From Chlamydiales bacterium (GTDB lineage Bacteria; Chlamydiota; Chlamydiia; Chlamydiales; Criblamydiaceae): a stretch of DNA of 64,000 nucleotides. The position numbers and the translations under genes are program-made. Below are positions 16,162 to 25,113 of this stretch, piece by piece. The notes beneath the pieces are model-generated. The model worked only from the letters and a program-made list of their open reading frames with translations, did no database searches and had not been told where the DNA came from. The DNA is taken from assembly GCA_024233575.1 (NCBI GenBank), contig JACKPN010000001.1, positions 333,472 through 397,471 on the forward strand. The letters are read 5' to 3'. Each line of letters starts with the position of its first letter. The stretch's first letter is position 1.

Positions 16162-18835
16162 CCATATTTTGCTTTAGTTTCTCCATTTGCTGCGTTTCCA
16201 ACTCAATCGCTTTGATGATCGCCTCCTTATCTGGATAATTGGCAGAGCGCCCGCATTCCTTAAGGATTTCCCTCCCCTCTTCATCCCATTCCGTTAAATT
16301 AAAATTCTCGGAAGAAGAACCAAAAATCACCTGCTTGGCAAGTTGTCCGTTGTCATGCCAGTTACGCGCAATGCCTACGGCATGACCATGCTTATACTCC
16401 GCTTCTAGAATTTTCAGGCCATGACTGTTCCATGATTCTTCAAGCCCTTCGAGAATACCATGGTCGAAGGTCAACTGCCTCTTTGGCTTACCGTTAGGGT
16501 GGTAGAGAAGGACGGTGCCATTGAGGATATCTGTAGAATAGGGAATGATCGATTTTTTTGTACCATCTTCATAGAAATATTCCTGCCGACCATGTCTCTT
16601 TCCATTTTTAAAGCGCTGGATACTATAGAGAGAGCCGGAAGGATAGTACCAGTGCATGCGTCCTTGCCTGACGCCATTGAAAAACCAGGAACGTGCGATC
16701 AGCTGCCCTCTGCTGCTAAAATAGCTGACAGGACCATGAAGCAGGCCGTTCTTATAAAACATCTCTGCTTTGATTGTCCCATCGGGAAAGTACTGTATGC
16801 ATTGTCCATCAAGGATGCCTTCTTTTTGCACACAGCGTTCCCTGACTTTTTTCTCATGTTTTTCCGGTAGTGCTTGCGGGCAATAATCATCTTCGAGATG
16901 AATATCTAAATCAGAATCATCGATGACCAGGCGGCCATCCTTAAAAACATAACAGCCGTCCGGTGGCGCCGCTACCGACTTTCCCAAGGTAATGGAATGA
17001 TACGATTGCCGCGCCTCTTCTGCCATTGCCAAGTGAGATTTAAGTAAATATCGATAGTAGCTATAAAAAGTTTTCTGTATTTCTTTTTTGAGCAACTCTC
17101 TATCTTTTTCCGGAAGCTGATCTCCGAAGCGCTGTAAAGTGTTACGATTCTTTGCCGATAGCAAGGCCGGCACCTTAGCAAATTGAGAAAGCAGCGTATT
17201 TTCTGCCGGTTCTTCGAGAAGCTCTGCTTCGATCAATGCCGTTTTTGAAGGGGTCAGATCGCCCTGCAGAGCTTGTTCATATAATTCTAAACAACGTCGA
17301 AGACTGGCAATCCAACGATCATAAACATCTAAAACTCTCTTTTCCGTAACCTCATCGCGCCGTCCTTCCTGAATGGTACAATGCAGCCAGCTATCTATAT
17401 CATACTGTCTTGTGAAATCACGGGCGATCACATCGCTGAAAGTTTCAAAAGGGATTTCTTCAATCGCCATTCCTTTTTCGCTCACGTTGATGATCCGACG
17501 AGGCGCTATTTCATTTTGCAAGGTTTTAATCAGCCTTGCTTCAAGTAGCCATTCCGTTTTTGTTTTTATCGTACCGCCGCTATTATCCTTTTGGATAATG
17601 TGCTGTTTTTCTTTTTCGGCAAGCTGATTCCTTACATTCACTTTGTCTGTAGGATGCGCGGTAACTCCTGAAGCATATCGTTTGGATTGGGTATAACCGA
17701 GATCGACACCGACAAGCACAATGGGGTCGCAACCAAGCTCACTCAGAAGGTATAGACAGAAATTCGTTGAGCTGATACCTGGGCGTATTGGCACATTTTC
17801 TGTAATGTTCAGCTGCTGTTCAAACCATTCCGGAAATAGGTAATTATTGAAACCATTGATAAAGAGTTTAGGTCCGTGCAGTTGATGGAAAGCGGGATAG
17901 TAAAAACGATTTCTATAGAAAAAGGGCGTTTCAAAAGCGGTATTGGTCATCAGACGGCTTCCTTGTGCCGGTGTGGGATCCAACCCCGATCCAAGATGCG
18001 GAATAATACCATGCTTGTTAAGTACATTCATTCCTGTTCCGGATGCAATAATCAACGCACGATCGCTTAGCATACGAACTTGATCGATATGCTCAGTCAA
18101 CGAAGGCCCTGCGCCACAAACGATACCGGGAATGCCTTTGAATTTTTGAAATAGGTCCTGACCATGATAGGAGCGTGCAAGATGAATTTGATTTTGATAA
18201 AAGTTTTTGAAGACATCAAACCCTGTCAGCTCCTTAAAAAAGATTGCTGTGTCAATACCGGCGATATGGAGATATCCACGCAGCATATTGCATAATGCGG
18301 GTTTCTGCCGGTGATAGATCTTCGAAAAAGTGAAATAGGAATCGCGTCTATATATCTTCTCATACAACGCTTTCAAGTGCGGAACAAAACCACTCTCTAG
18401 TTCCTCTCCGTTGCTTTCGAAGTAATGAATAAAGACTTGCGGGTCTTCAAGCAGTCGCGTTCCTCTCTCGGTTTCAAATAACCGCCGCAATACCCTTAGA
18501 TCGTCTTCAAGAAAAACAAGGATGTTTTTAGGATTGCTTCTCAGCCATATCGATAACGCATCGTAGTAATAGCCTAGGCCAACCCCGTAAACGAATATTA
18601 AGGAATGTCGAGCCGCACCTATCTTGCGGAACCACGCCCGTGCTTCTTTGAGCGCTCCCGACTGCTCATGATAAAAAACAGGCACGCCCTCTTTTCGCTC
18701 ATCGACGAGGTTCAGTTCATCATCTGCTGTCCGGCAAAAGGCGAGGCTATTCGGGTCTAGATCCTCAAGCAGACGAGTCGTTTTCGGATCATACCGAAAA
18801 TAAAGACGTAGGTTCTTCTCGAGAGCAGTCCCCAT
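16145..18835 (-). CDS. DUF115 / Maf-like protein with C-terminal MORN-like repeats
   Basis: The 896-aa protein has the same core as its neighbours (YGVGLGYYY near 84-91, GAGPSL at 241-246, HLGSGLDPTPAQ). From about residue 660 it carries six or more MORN_2/YwqK-type repeats (patterns such as FPDGTIKAEMFYKNGLLHGP and YPSGSLYSIQRFKNGKRHGR), ending in a short helical tail. MORN-type repeats mediate protein or membrane contacts, so this half could tether the enzyme. The ATG at 18835 lies just after the stop of the 994-aa paralogue. Sequence divergence from the two flanking paralogues shows the triplication is old. Confidence 0.75.
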   Translation of the reverse strand: MGTALEKNLRLYFRYDPKTTRLLEDLDPNSLAFCRTADDELNLVDERKEGVPVFYHEQSGALKEARAWFRKIGAARHSLIFVYGVGLGYYYDALSIWLRSNPKNILVFLEDDLRVLRRLFETERGTRLLEDPQVFIHYFESNGEELESGFVPHLKALYEKIYRRDSYFTFSKIYHRQKPALCNMLRGYLHIAGIDTAIFFKELTGFDVFKNFYQNQIHLARSYHGQDLFQKFKGIPGIVCGAGPSLTEHIDQVRMLSDRALIIASGTGMNVLNKHGIIPHLGSGLDPTPAQGSRLMTNTAFETPFFYRNRFYYPAFHQLHGPKLFINGFNNYLFPEWFEQQLNITENVPIRPGISSTNFCLYLLSELGCDPIVLVGVDLGYTQSKRYASGVTAHPTDKVNVRNQLAEKEKQHIIQKDNSGGTIKTKTEWLLEARLIKTLQNEIAPRRIINVSEKGMAIEEIPFETFSDVIARDFTRQYDIDSWLHCTIQEGRRDEVTEKRVLDVYDRWIASLRRCLELYEQALQGDLTPSKTALIEAELLEEPAENTLLSQFAKVPALLSAKNRNTLQRFGDQLPEKDRELLKKEIQKTFYSYYRYLLKSHLAMAEEARQSYHSITLGKSVAAPPDGCYVFKDGRLVIDDSDLDIHLEDDYCPQALPEKHEKKVRERCVQKEGILDGQCIQYFPDGTIKAEMFYKNGLLHGPVSYFSSRGQLIARSWFFNGVRQGRMHWYYPSGSLYSIQRFKNGKRHGRQEYFYEDGTKKSIIPYSTDILNGTVLLYHPNGKPKRQLTFDHGILEGLEESWNSHGLKILEAEYKHGHAVGIARNWHDNGQLAKQVIFGSSSENFNLTEWDEEGREILKECGRSANYPDKEAIIKAIELETQQMEKLKQNMGDLFD

Positions 18836-18836
18836 A

Positions 18837-21809
18837 TTAGTGTGAGCTTTTTTTGTCCGTTGCTTCGATATATCTTTCTACGGTTTCTTGGAGCGCATCA
18901 CGGATGTTATTAATGCTGCTGGCTATCTGTGTCGTCATTGTTTTCACTTTTTGCTCCAATCGCATGCGCATCTGCGGCGTCTTCCAGATCGCTTCTTGAG
19001 GATTTTCTTCCGTGACTCCTGACTCATAAAGAAGTTCGTCGCCAACTTTCCTTAGGGCCTCTAAATCTTCAAGTAATAAATTGATCTCCTTCGAAATCTC
19101 TACTTTTTTGTTTTCATTGAGCATGGGTGCAACATTATTAACCTGGTCGATCACATTCTTAATGATCGCTGTCAAGTTTGCCGTTTCCTTCGTTACGCTA
19201 TCGAAGAAATCATCTTTGATAACTTCATGGATAGGGATCTCTTTACCTTCCTTATCCCAAAAAAAGGCGCCGGCAACATGTCCTGGAGGGTCGTATATAA
19301 CTTCTTTCCCCAAAGTGCCATTGTCAAACCATAGGCGGCATGCTCCTTTGGCCTGTCCATTATCATATTCTACCTCGATCTTCAGCTGCCCTTCTTCATT
19401 CCACATTCTTTCGAAACCATGCTTAACACCGTTGGTATAGTGCAGTTCTCTCTTCTTCTGTCCATTGCGGTAGTACAGGATAACTTCACCATCGTATCGA
19501 CCTTTCTTATACGTGATGAGAGTTCGCAATCCACCTTCGCCAAAAAAGTAGCGCTGTGTGCCTTCGAGTACGCCATCGCAATAGGTTTCGATACTGTAAA
19601 GAGCACCGCTGCGATAGTAGCGAAGGGCGCGTCCCTGTTTCTCACCTTGAAGATACCAACAACGGGAAAGAACATTTCCTTCATCATCGAAGAAAGTCTG
19701 CGGACCATGAAGCTTCTCGTTCAGAAAATGATTTTCACATTTGACCTTGCCATTTTCGTAACAGATCGTTGACTTGCACAGGTCAGGAACATTTTCTTCG
19801 ATTTGTATCCCGCAATGCGGGTCACGGATAATCAAATGGTTGTTTTCCAGCGAGTAAACGGCATCTTGTTGAAGGTATTTTTGCGGTTCTCCATGAGAAC
19901 GTGCCGTCATTGCGACTTTTCTCCGGGGCAACATCTCTTCGAGGAAATATTTAATAAGCCCGCGATTACGATAGGCAATTCGTCGCAGGCTTTCATACCT
20001 TGAGCTGTTCAGTTTGCTCTTTCTGATTTGAATTTCACTCTCCTCAAGGAAGTCGCGGTCCATCTCAAGGCGCTGCAGCTCTTTCACGCTTTTACTCAAG
20101 AAAAAGTCGTTGAAAGTCGAGAGTACGGCGTGATAAGCCTCACAATCGTCCAACTGAACAATGAGCTGTTTCACTGCATCGGAGAGCAAGGCCGGCGGCG
20201 CCTCTTTACCCGCCATGATCTCATGAGCTGTCTTTTCAAATTCCTTGATAATGCTTCCGCATAAGTCCTCGCATCTGCCGAGGTCTTCATAAACTTCCCA
20301 CATCAACCGTTCGATCTCTTCGAGAGTCACACCGGCCGGCATATGGGACAGCTGTGTTTCTCCGTGGATCATCGTTTCTAAATCATAGGCCCCGGTAAGA
20401 TACTCCTCTTTCACCTCTTCCAAAGTCATATTGGGAATACCGGGAAAGCCGATTCCCCCCTCGGTAGCATTGATCAATTGAACATCTTGGTGTTCCACAA
20501 CCATTTTTGAGTACCATACCGCCTCAGCAATCCATTTCCATAAGGTAAGAACGGGATTGCCATGGATATCTTCTTTTCCTACCAGTTCCTCTTTTGAGGT
20601 TTTTGTCCGCATCTGCCGGCGCCGTTCATTGATCGGGTGGTTGCTGATGCCTGGGGCGTAGGACTGGCCGTCTGTATATGCCAAATCAACGCCGACACAG
20701 ATGATAGGATTGCACCCCAATTGACGCGCCAAGCTGAAGCTCAAATTGATCACATTGTAGCCGTCAGGCAATTCGGGTCCATCGATATGCAGCTTTTCAT
20801 CAAACCATGTTCCTATTGGATAGCCGACGCTGCCGTTGATATAAAGATGATCTCCCTGAATCAACGTCAAAGCATTGGCATTTAAGCGATTTCTATAGAA
20901 ATAAGGAACTTGGTACGCCTCGTTGCTGGAAATACGCATGACCTGATCAGCATTGGGATCAACGCCTACGCCAAAGTGAGGCTGCATTCCCTGTGCATTC
21001 AGCGCATTCATCGCCGTTCCTCCGGCGAAGATCACTGCACGGTCTTTGAGCGTCTTTAGCAAGCCGATGTTTTTTTCCAGGGAAGGCCCAGCGCCGCAGA
21101 TGATAGCGGGAACGCCTGAGAACTTACCGTAGAACTGTTTTGCCTGGTAAGCGTCAGGCAGACGAAACATGTTTACGTAATAGTTGCTATAAAACACATC
21201 TCCAAGAGAAAGATATTCACGGTCAGACATGTGCCGGATATTGAGTGTGAAACTCAGGATTGTATTGAAATGCATCAACTCGCGCGCTTTTGTACGCAAG
21301 TAATATCCTAAAGAAGTGATCTTGAAGCGATGGCTATTGAACATTTTGGCTATTTCGTCAAAATGATGCGCTTCTTTTTTGAAATCTGTAAAATAATAGA
21401 TCCATACCTGAGGATCCTTAAGCATCTGCTCGCCTTGTACAGTTTCGAATAAACGTACCAATACCTCCGGATCATTCTCGACAAAAACGACAGCGCGATT
21501 AGCATTTTCCTTCAGCCATCCTCTCAGTTCGTTGTAGTAGTAACCTAGGCCTACGCCGAATACGAACAGGGTATCGATAGAGTTAAGCTCTATAGTTTTC
21601 GCCCACTGTTCGGCTTCTTGGTGAGGGTTGGCCTGGCTATGGAGGTAATTCTTGCTGCCATTATGTTCTTTGACGAGGTTAAGGTCACCGTTCTCTGCAT
21701 CGCAAAAGTGGACTGTTTTGCATTCCAAATCCTTCAGTTCTTTCACAGCAGCCGGATTAGCATGCGCCCACTTCTCGAGATTCTGCTTAAGTCTCTCTTG
21801 ATTATTCAT
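18837..21809 (-). CDS. DUF115 / Maf-like protein with MORN-like repeats and a C-terminal helical domain
   Basis: The longest paralogue (990 aa) has FGVGLGYYY near 85-95, GAGPSLEKN near 245 and HFGVGVDPNADQ, then MORN-like repeats from about 690 to 860. A unique C-terminal helical region of about 120 residues contains ESGVTEENPQEAIWKTP. This matches the middle of the small upstream protein (SAGVSEKEMRHALWKIP), so the two share a domain. I choose ATG 21809 because it forms an ATGA overlap with the upstream stop, a sign of translational coupling; a TTG at 21821 in the same frame is the alternative. Confidence 0.75.
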   Translation of the reverse strand: MNNQERLKQNLEKWAHANPAAVKELKDLECKTVHFCDAENGDLNLVKEHNGSKNYLHSQANPHQEAEQWAKTIELNSIDTLFVFGVGLGYYYNELRGWLKENANRAVVFVENDPEVLVRLFETVQGEQMLKDPQVWIYYFTDFKKEAHHFDEIAKMFNSHRFKITSLGYYLRTKARELMHFNTILSFTLNIRHMSDREYLSLGDVFYSNYYVNMFRLPDAYQAKQFYGKFSGVPAIICGAGPSLEKNIGLLKTLKDRAVIFAGGTAMNALNAQGMQPHFGVGVDPNADQVMRISSNEAYQVPYFYRNRLNANALTLIQGDHLYINGSVGYPIGTWFDEKLHIDGPELPDGYNVINLSFSLARQLGCNPIICVGVDLAYTDGQSYAPGISNHPINERRRQMRTKTSKEELVGKEDIHGNPVLTLWKWIAEAVWYSKMVVEHQDVQLINATEGGIGFPGIPNMTLEEVKEEYLTGAYDLETMIHGETQLSHMPAGVTLEEIERLMWEVYEDLGRCEDLCGSIIKEFEKTAHEIMAGKEAPPALLSDAVKQLIVQLDDCEAYHAVLSTFNDFFLSKSVKELQRLEMDRDFLEESEIQIRKSKLNSSRYESLRRIAYRNRGLIKYFLEEMLPRRKVAMTARSHGEPQKYLQQDAVYSLENNHLIIRDPHCGIQIEENVPDLCKSTICYENGKVKCENHFLNEKLHGPQTFFDDEGNVLSRCWYLQGEKQGRALRYYRSGALYSIETYCDGVLEGTQRYFFGEGGLRTLITYKKGRYDGEVILYYRNGQKKRELHYTNGVKHGFERMWNEEGQLKIEVEYDNGQAKGACRLWFDNGTLGKEVIYDPPGHVAGAFFWDKEGKEIPIHEVIKDDFFDSVTKETANLTAIIKNVIDQVNNVAPMLNENKKVEISKEINLLLEDLEALRKVGDELLYESGVTEENPQEAIWKTPQMRMRLEQKVKTMTTQIASSINNIRDALQETVERYIEATDKKSSH

Positions 21810-22276
21810 AATGGTTTCCAATGATCCCCGCCGAGGCGTTTGAATTTGCTTTTATGAGATTTATCTTTTTTCTTTTTTGGCTTCTCTTCACTCTTTTCGT
21901 CATCACCTTCAGGTCTTTCTTCGACGATTTTCTCTCCAGAGCGCTTGGTTAGTTCAGCCTGAAATTCAAGTTGTGTGTCCTGGATCTCTTCGCGAATTTT
22001 TTTGGCACGCAGAAGCGCCTCTTTTTGTTCCTCAGGAAGATTTTCAGGAATTTTCCATAATGCATGACGCATCTCCTTCTCCGATACCCCGGCGCTGGCA
22101 AGCATCTCCTCTGTGTCTTTGATAAACTGGTCAACGTCATTTTCCAGCTGCGTCAATTGTTTATCGACCTCTTCAGATGCTTTGTAGCTAAGGAACTGTT
22201 CCTTATTGTCGCGCATCTGCTTCATCATTTTATTGATAAAGTCTAGAACATCGTCGAGTGAATGATCATCAGGCAT
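21806..22276 (-). CDS. Small charged helical protein heading the DUF115 operon
   Basis: The 156-aa protein is almost wholly helical. Residues 1-110 look like coiled coil, and the Lys/Glu-rich tail (PKKKKDKSHKSKFKR) is probably disordered. Its central part resembles the C-terminal domain of the adjacent 990-aa DUF115 protein. It starts the minus-strand operon and overlaps the next gene by 4 bases (ATGA). It could be a partner or regulatory subunit of the Maf-like enzymes, by analogy with shared interaction domains. I know no named family for it. Confidence 0.65.
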   Translation of the reverse strand: MPDDHSLDDVLDFINKMMKQMRDNKEQFLSYKASEEVDKQLTQLENDVDQFIKDTEEMLASAGVSEKEMRHALWKIPENLPEEQKEALLRAKKIREEIQDTQLEFQAELTKRSGEKIVEERPEGDDEKSEEKPKKKKDKSHKSKFKRLGGDHWKPL

Positions 22277-22370
22277 AAAAAAACCGAAATAGCAATTTAT
22301 AGACTAACCTCACATTACCATTAAATTTTTAACTATGCAATTGAGGAACGCTATGATAAATTAACAGCTA

Positions 22371-22673
22371 ATGCTGATAAAAATTGCCGCTACAGAAGAT
22401 ATCCCTGAGGGTAAATCTCTCGTCGTCAATATCCCTGACGGACGTGAAATAGCCATTTTTCATATCAACGGGCAGTTTTATGCCCTAAACAATTGCTGTC
22501 CCCATGAAGGAGGCCCGTTGGGAGAAGGCGATGTAGAAGGCTGTCAAGTCACCTGCCCTTGGCATGCCTGGGAATTTGATATCAAAACGGGGTCATGTTC
22601 GACTTTTGGAGGAGAAGATGCCGAAACGATCAATATTCTTGTGCAAGGCGGCGAGATCTTTCTCGCGGAGTAG
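22371..22673 (+). CDS. Rieske-type [2Fe-2S] ferredoxin
   Basis: The 100-aa protein carries both halves of the Rieske cluster site, NNCCPHEGGPLG (Cys and His) and CPWHAWEFD (Cys and His), at normal spacing, and is the usual length for NirD- or dioxygenase-type ferredoxins. It would carry single electrons in the cytoplasm. No partner reductase or oxygenase is nearby, so its acceptor is unknown. Its last 44 bases overlap, on the opposite strand, the 3' end of the nuclease-like gene. No strong ribosome binding site is visible before the ATG. Confidence 0.88.
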   Translation: MLIKIAATEDIPEGKSLVVNIPDGREIAIFHINGQFYALNNCCPHEGGPLGEGDVEGCQVTCPWHAWEFDIKTGSCSTFGGEDAETINILVQGGEIFLAE

Positions 22674-23124
22674 ATAACGCGCGTGAAGCAAGCTCTTGAT
22701 ACTCTGGAAGAAAACTAACAAACTGATACTCTCTTCCAGCTTGATCATACCAGCCGGTGCGGATCTCATGGTCATTGGCAATAGCTATAAATGGTGCATC
22801 CAGGTAGCGATTGTACCCAACTGCCTGTCTAAACGCTTTGTCACTTAACTTAACCGACTTACATTCAACAACAAGAAGAGGATGCAATTCATAATCCGGA
22901 TGAATTCCCGAGGTCACGCATACGATGTCGGTACGCCGCTCAGGAATGGCGATACCACTGTTGGCGAGGTGCGGAAGCTGGTTCAACCCCTTTTCTACAA
23001 TCAGATATCCCTTGGGATATCCTAGTTTTTGAATCATGTAGGCCAGAAGCCGCTGCCTGACTTTTTCCTCAGGCAGCGCAGAAACCCATTCGCAACGGAT
23101 CGGGCAAAAAACTTTTGAAACCAT
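22630..23124 (-). CDS. PD-(D/E)XK nuclease-like protein (HsdR N-terminal type), stand-alone
   Basis: The 164-aa protein matches the N-terminal domain found in type I restriction enzyme R proteins. It has an early Glu helix (PEEKVRQRLL), ERRTDIVCV with the metal-binding Asp, then LLVVECKSV (the ExK pair) and a following helix AFRQAVGYNRY. All catalytic positions of the PD-(D/E)XK fold are present. There is no helicase or methylase nearby, so it is not a complete restriction system. Small stand-alone members are common in chlamydiae and other bacteria and have no firm function. Its start overlaps the hpf stop by one base (TAATG), indicating coupling. Confidence 0.75.
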   Translation of the reverse strand: MVSKVFCPIRCEWVSALPEEKVRQRLLAYMIQKLGYPKGYLIVEKGLNQLPHLANSGIAIPERRTDIVCVTSGIHPDYELHPLLVVECKSVKLSDKAFRQAVGYNRYLDAPFIAIANDHEIRTGWYDQAGREYQFVSFLPEYQELASRALSTPRERSRRLAQEY

Positions 23125-23756
23125 TAGCTTTCGACGTGGATAATGCCGTAGTTGCCGTCATTACGCCGATAGATTACCTTAAGCTTTTGATCCTCTTCAC
23201 AACGGAAAATAAGGAAAACATCACCGGAAAGATCCATCTTCATGACAGCTTCGTCAGAAGTCAACATCTTGAGCGGATGTTTCTCTTCGCTGACGATCTC
23301 ATGTGGTTTATAAACCTCTTCCAATTCACGGTTATTCTCTTCTTCAATCTGATCGTTGACTTCAATGGTGAGATCACCAGAGCGCAAGACATTGACGGTC
23401 ATATCAACAACAGACAGCTTTTTAGCATGGTGGTCTTGAATGCGGCTCTTATATCGGCGCAGCTGCTTTTCCAGCTTGTCGACAGCTTGGTCGATAGACA
23501 CATACATGTCATTTGAGGACGCACTGCTTTTAATCTTAATATGGCCGACACGCATGATAATGTCGACGCGATGTTCGATTTTCTGAATGTCCATCATCAC
23601 ATGAACATCGATGATGCGGTCGGTGAACTTCTCAATCTTTCCCACCTTTTCAATCGCATAATCTTTCATCGCATCAGTTACAAGGACATTTCTTCCGGTC
23701 ACTTCGATACTGTATACGTCAGTTGCAAATTCAGTTGCTTTCGCTTTCTTATTCAT
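23124..23756 (-). CDS. hpf: Ribosome hibernation promoting factor, long form
   Basis: The 210-aa protein has an N-terminal RaiA/HPF domain (about 10-105, with VTGRNVLVTDAMKDYAIEKVGKI) and a C-terminal dimerisation domain (about 150-205, with PLKMLTSDEAVMKMDLSGD). Long HPF dimerises 70S ribosomes into inactive 100S particles, which suits the dormant elementary-body stage. I place the start at ATG 23756 because GAGGTG precedes it by 5-6 bases; an upstream in-frame ATG at 23783 would add nine residues that overlap the tRNA gene. It is co-transcribed with the nuclease-like gene. Confidence 0.93.
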   Translation of the reverse strand: MNKKAKATEFATDVYSIEVTGRNVLVTDAMKDYAIEKVGKIEKFTDRIIDVHVMMDIQKIEHRVDIIMRVGHIKIKSSASSNDMYVSIDQAVDKLEKQLRRYKSRIQDHHAKKLSVVDMTVNVLRSGDLTIEVNDQIEEENNRELEEVYKPHEIVSEEKHPLKMLTSDEAVMKMDLSGDVFLIFRCEEDQKLKVIYRRNDGNYGIIHVES

Positions 23757-23778
23757 AGGGACACCTCTCAGTAAAAGA

Positions 23779-23852
23779 CGCACCGAAGAGGACTCGAACC
23801 TCTAACCACCCGGTTCGAAGCCGGGTACTCTATCCGATTGAGCTATCGGTGC
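23779..23852 (-). tRNA. tRNA-Arg, anticodon TCG
   Basis: On the minus strand a complete cloverleaf can be drawn. The 7-bp acceptor stem is GCACCGA with TCGGTGC. The D arm contains AGCTCAATCGGATAGAG, and the anticodon stem CCCGG/CCGGG has loop CTTCGAA, giving anticodon TCG (reads CGA and related Arg codons). The T arm is GAGGTTCGAGTCCTC. CCA is not encoded. It lies directly upstream of hpf on the same strand. Confidence 0.95.
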
Positions 23853-24024
23853 TTATTTGAATCGATCGTGAGGCATATTGTAACGGATAGAGGCAATTTG
23901 GAAAAGTGTATTTTTCTCCCTTCAAAATATCTGTAACTTACTGATTAACAAGCGTTAACAAAATTACTTTAGAGTTGGCGGAATAATTATTCTTTCGAGT
24001 ATCCTCAGATTAGGAGGGCAGGCG

Positions 24025-25113
24025 ATGCTACTTGGCGGTATATTACAGTTTGTCAACGAGAATGCGGCGCGCTATTTTCATCTGTCCCCACGCGACTTTT
24101 CCGTTGAACTTCTAAACAATGCAGACGACCTGCACGAAGGCATGTCCGCGCACCCGGTTTTCCTCGTAAAAAAACATGACGGCACCCTGCTTTTTATCGT
24201 CAAAGTTTACTCCAAATTCACAGTCAGCAGCGAATTCCTTAAGCAATGGATGATCAACTGCAAACAAATCAACACCTTAGGGCTCACCAACTGCAGCGTT
24301 GCTCTTCCATTTACCTATTCCATCTTAAAGGAGTGGTCGCTAACAGCAATATCTGCAGCTACAGGACGTTCACTGAACGGCTGGATGCGATGCTATAGCC
24401 AAATCACACCAAACTCTCCTGAACATCAAAGAGCATTCACGCAACTGTTGTCCATTGTACAGAAATGCGCCAAGGCGCTTGCTGAACTCCACCACGCTGC
24501 AAACGTAAAGAACGGCAAGGTGTCTCAGGTCATTGAAAAGAAAGAAGCAACTTGGATCAATTATTTCAACTACCTGCTCAAGAACAACCCTAAGTTCCGC
24601 CATATGCAAAATAGCGGTTGGCAGAACACACTCATGGCGCTTGCTGACAAAGCGTACAACACTACGTTCCATACCGCTTATGTTCACGGAGACCCTTCTC
24701 CCGGAAATATCTTCTTTGATGAAAAGAACGACCAGATCACTTTGATCGATCTCGACCACGCTTTGAGCTCTTCAATGGACGCCAACGAATTCGCAATCGG
24801 TCCCATTAGCTATGACTATGTAACTGCTTTTGAATCGCTTGCACTAACCGGACGAGCACACGGTCTTCACGATCAACAAATCCGAGCCCTGCAGAGCGCC
24901 TTTGCAGACGCATATCGACAGCAAGCGGGTAAAACTCTCTTTACTGATACACAGCTCCGCTACCATACTTGTCTCTTTTGGATTAAAAAAATCATCCAAT
25001 TCCATGAACTGCCTGATTACTTTTCCAGCGAGCTAAACCGGCAAGCTCATGCTGTAGTTACAGAAGCGATCGAAAAACTTGAGGAGATCCTACTCGTAAA
25101 ACAACGCATATGA
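24025..25113 (+). CDS. Phosphotransferase of the APH/choline-kinase fold
   Basis: The 362-aa protein contains the Brenner motif YVHGDPSPGNIFFD (catalytic Asp and Asn, near residue 220) followed by TLIDLDHAL (metal-binding Asp), as in aminoglycoside phosphotransferases, choline kinases and methylthioribose kinases. Upstream, FIVKVYSK supplies the probable ATP-binding Lys. AGGAGG lies about 8 bases before ATG 24025. It overlaps recO by 4 bases (ATGA), so the two are translated together. The small-molecule substrate cannot be decided from the motifs. Confidence 0.75.
   Translation: MLLGGILQFVNENAARYFHLSPRDFSVELLNNADDLHEGMSAHPVFLVKKHDGTLLFIVKVYSKFTVSSEFLKQWMINCKQINTLGLTNCSVALPFTYSILKEWSLTAISAATGRSLNGWMRCYSQITPNSPEHQRAFTQLLSIVQKCAKALAELHHAANVKNGKVSQVIEKKEATWINYFNYLLKNNPKFRHMQNSGWQNTLMALADKAYNTTFHTAYVHGDPSPGNIFFDEKNDQITLIDLDHALSSSMDANEFAIGPISYDYVTAFESLALTGRAHGLHDQQIRALQSAFADAYRQQAGKTLFTDTQLRYHTCLFWIKKIIQFHELPDYFSSELNRQAHAVVTEAIEKLEEILLVKQRI

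Noticed and set aside
22630..23124. Type I restriction-modification system
   Set aside because: Only the HsdR N-terminal-type nuclease domain is present; there is no helicase, HsdM or HsdS nearby.
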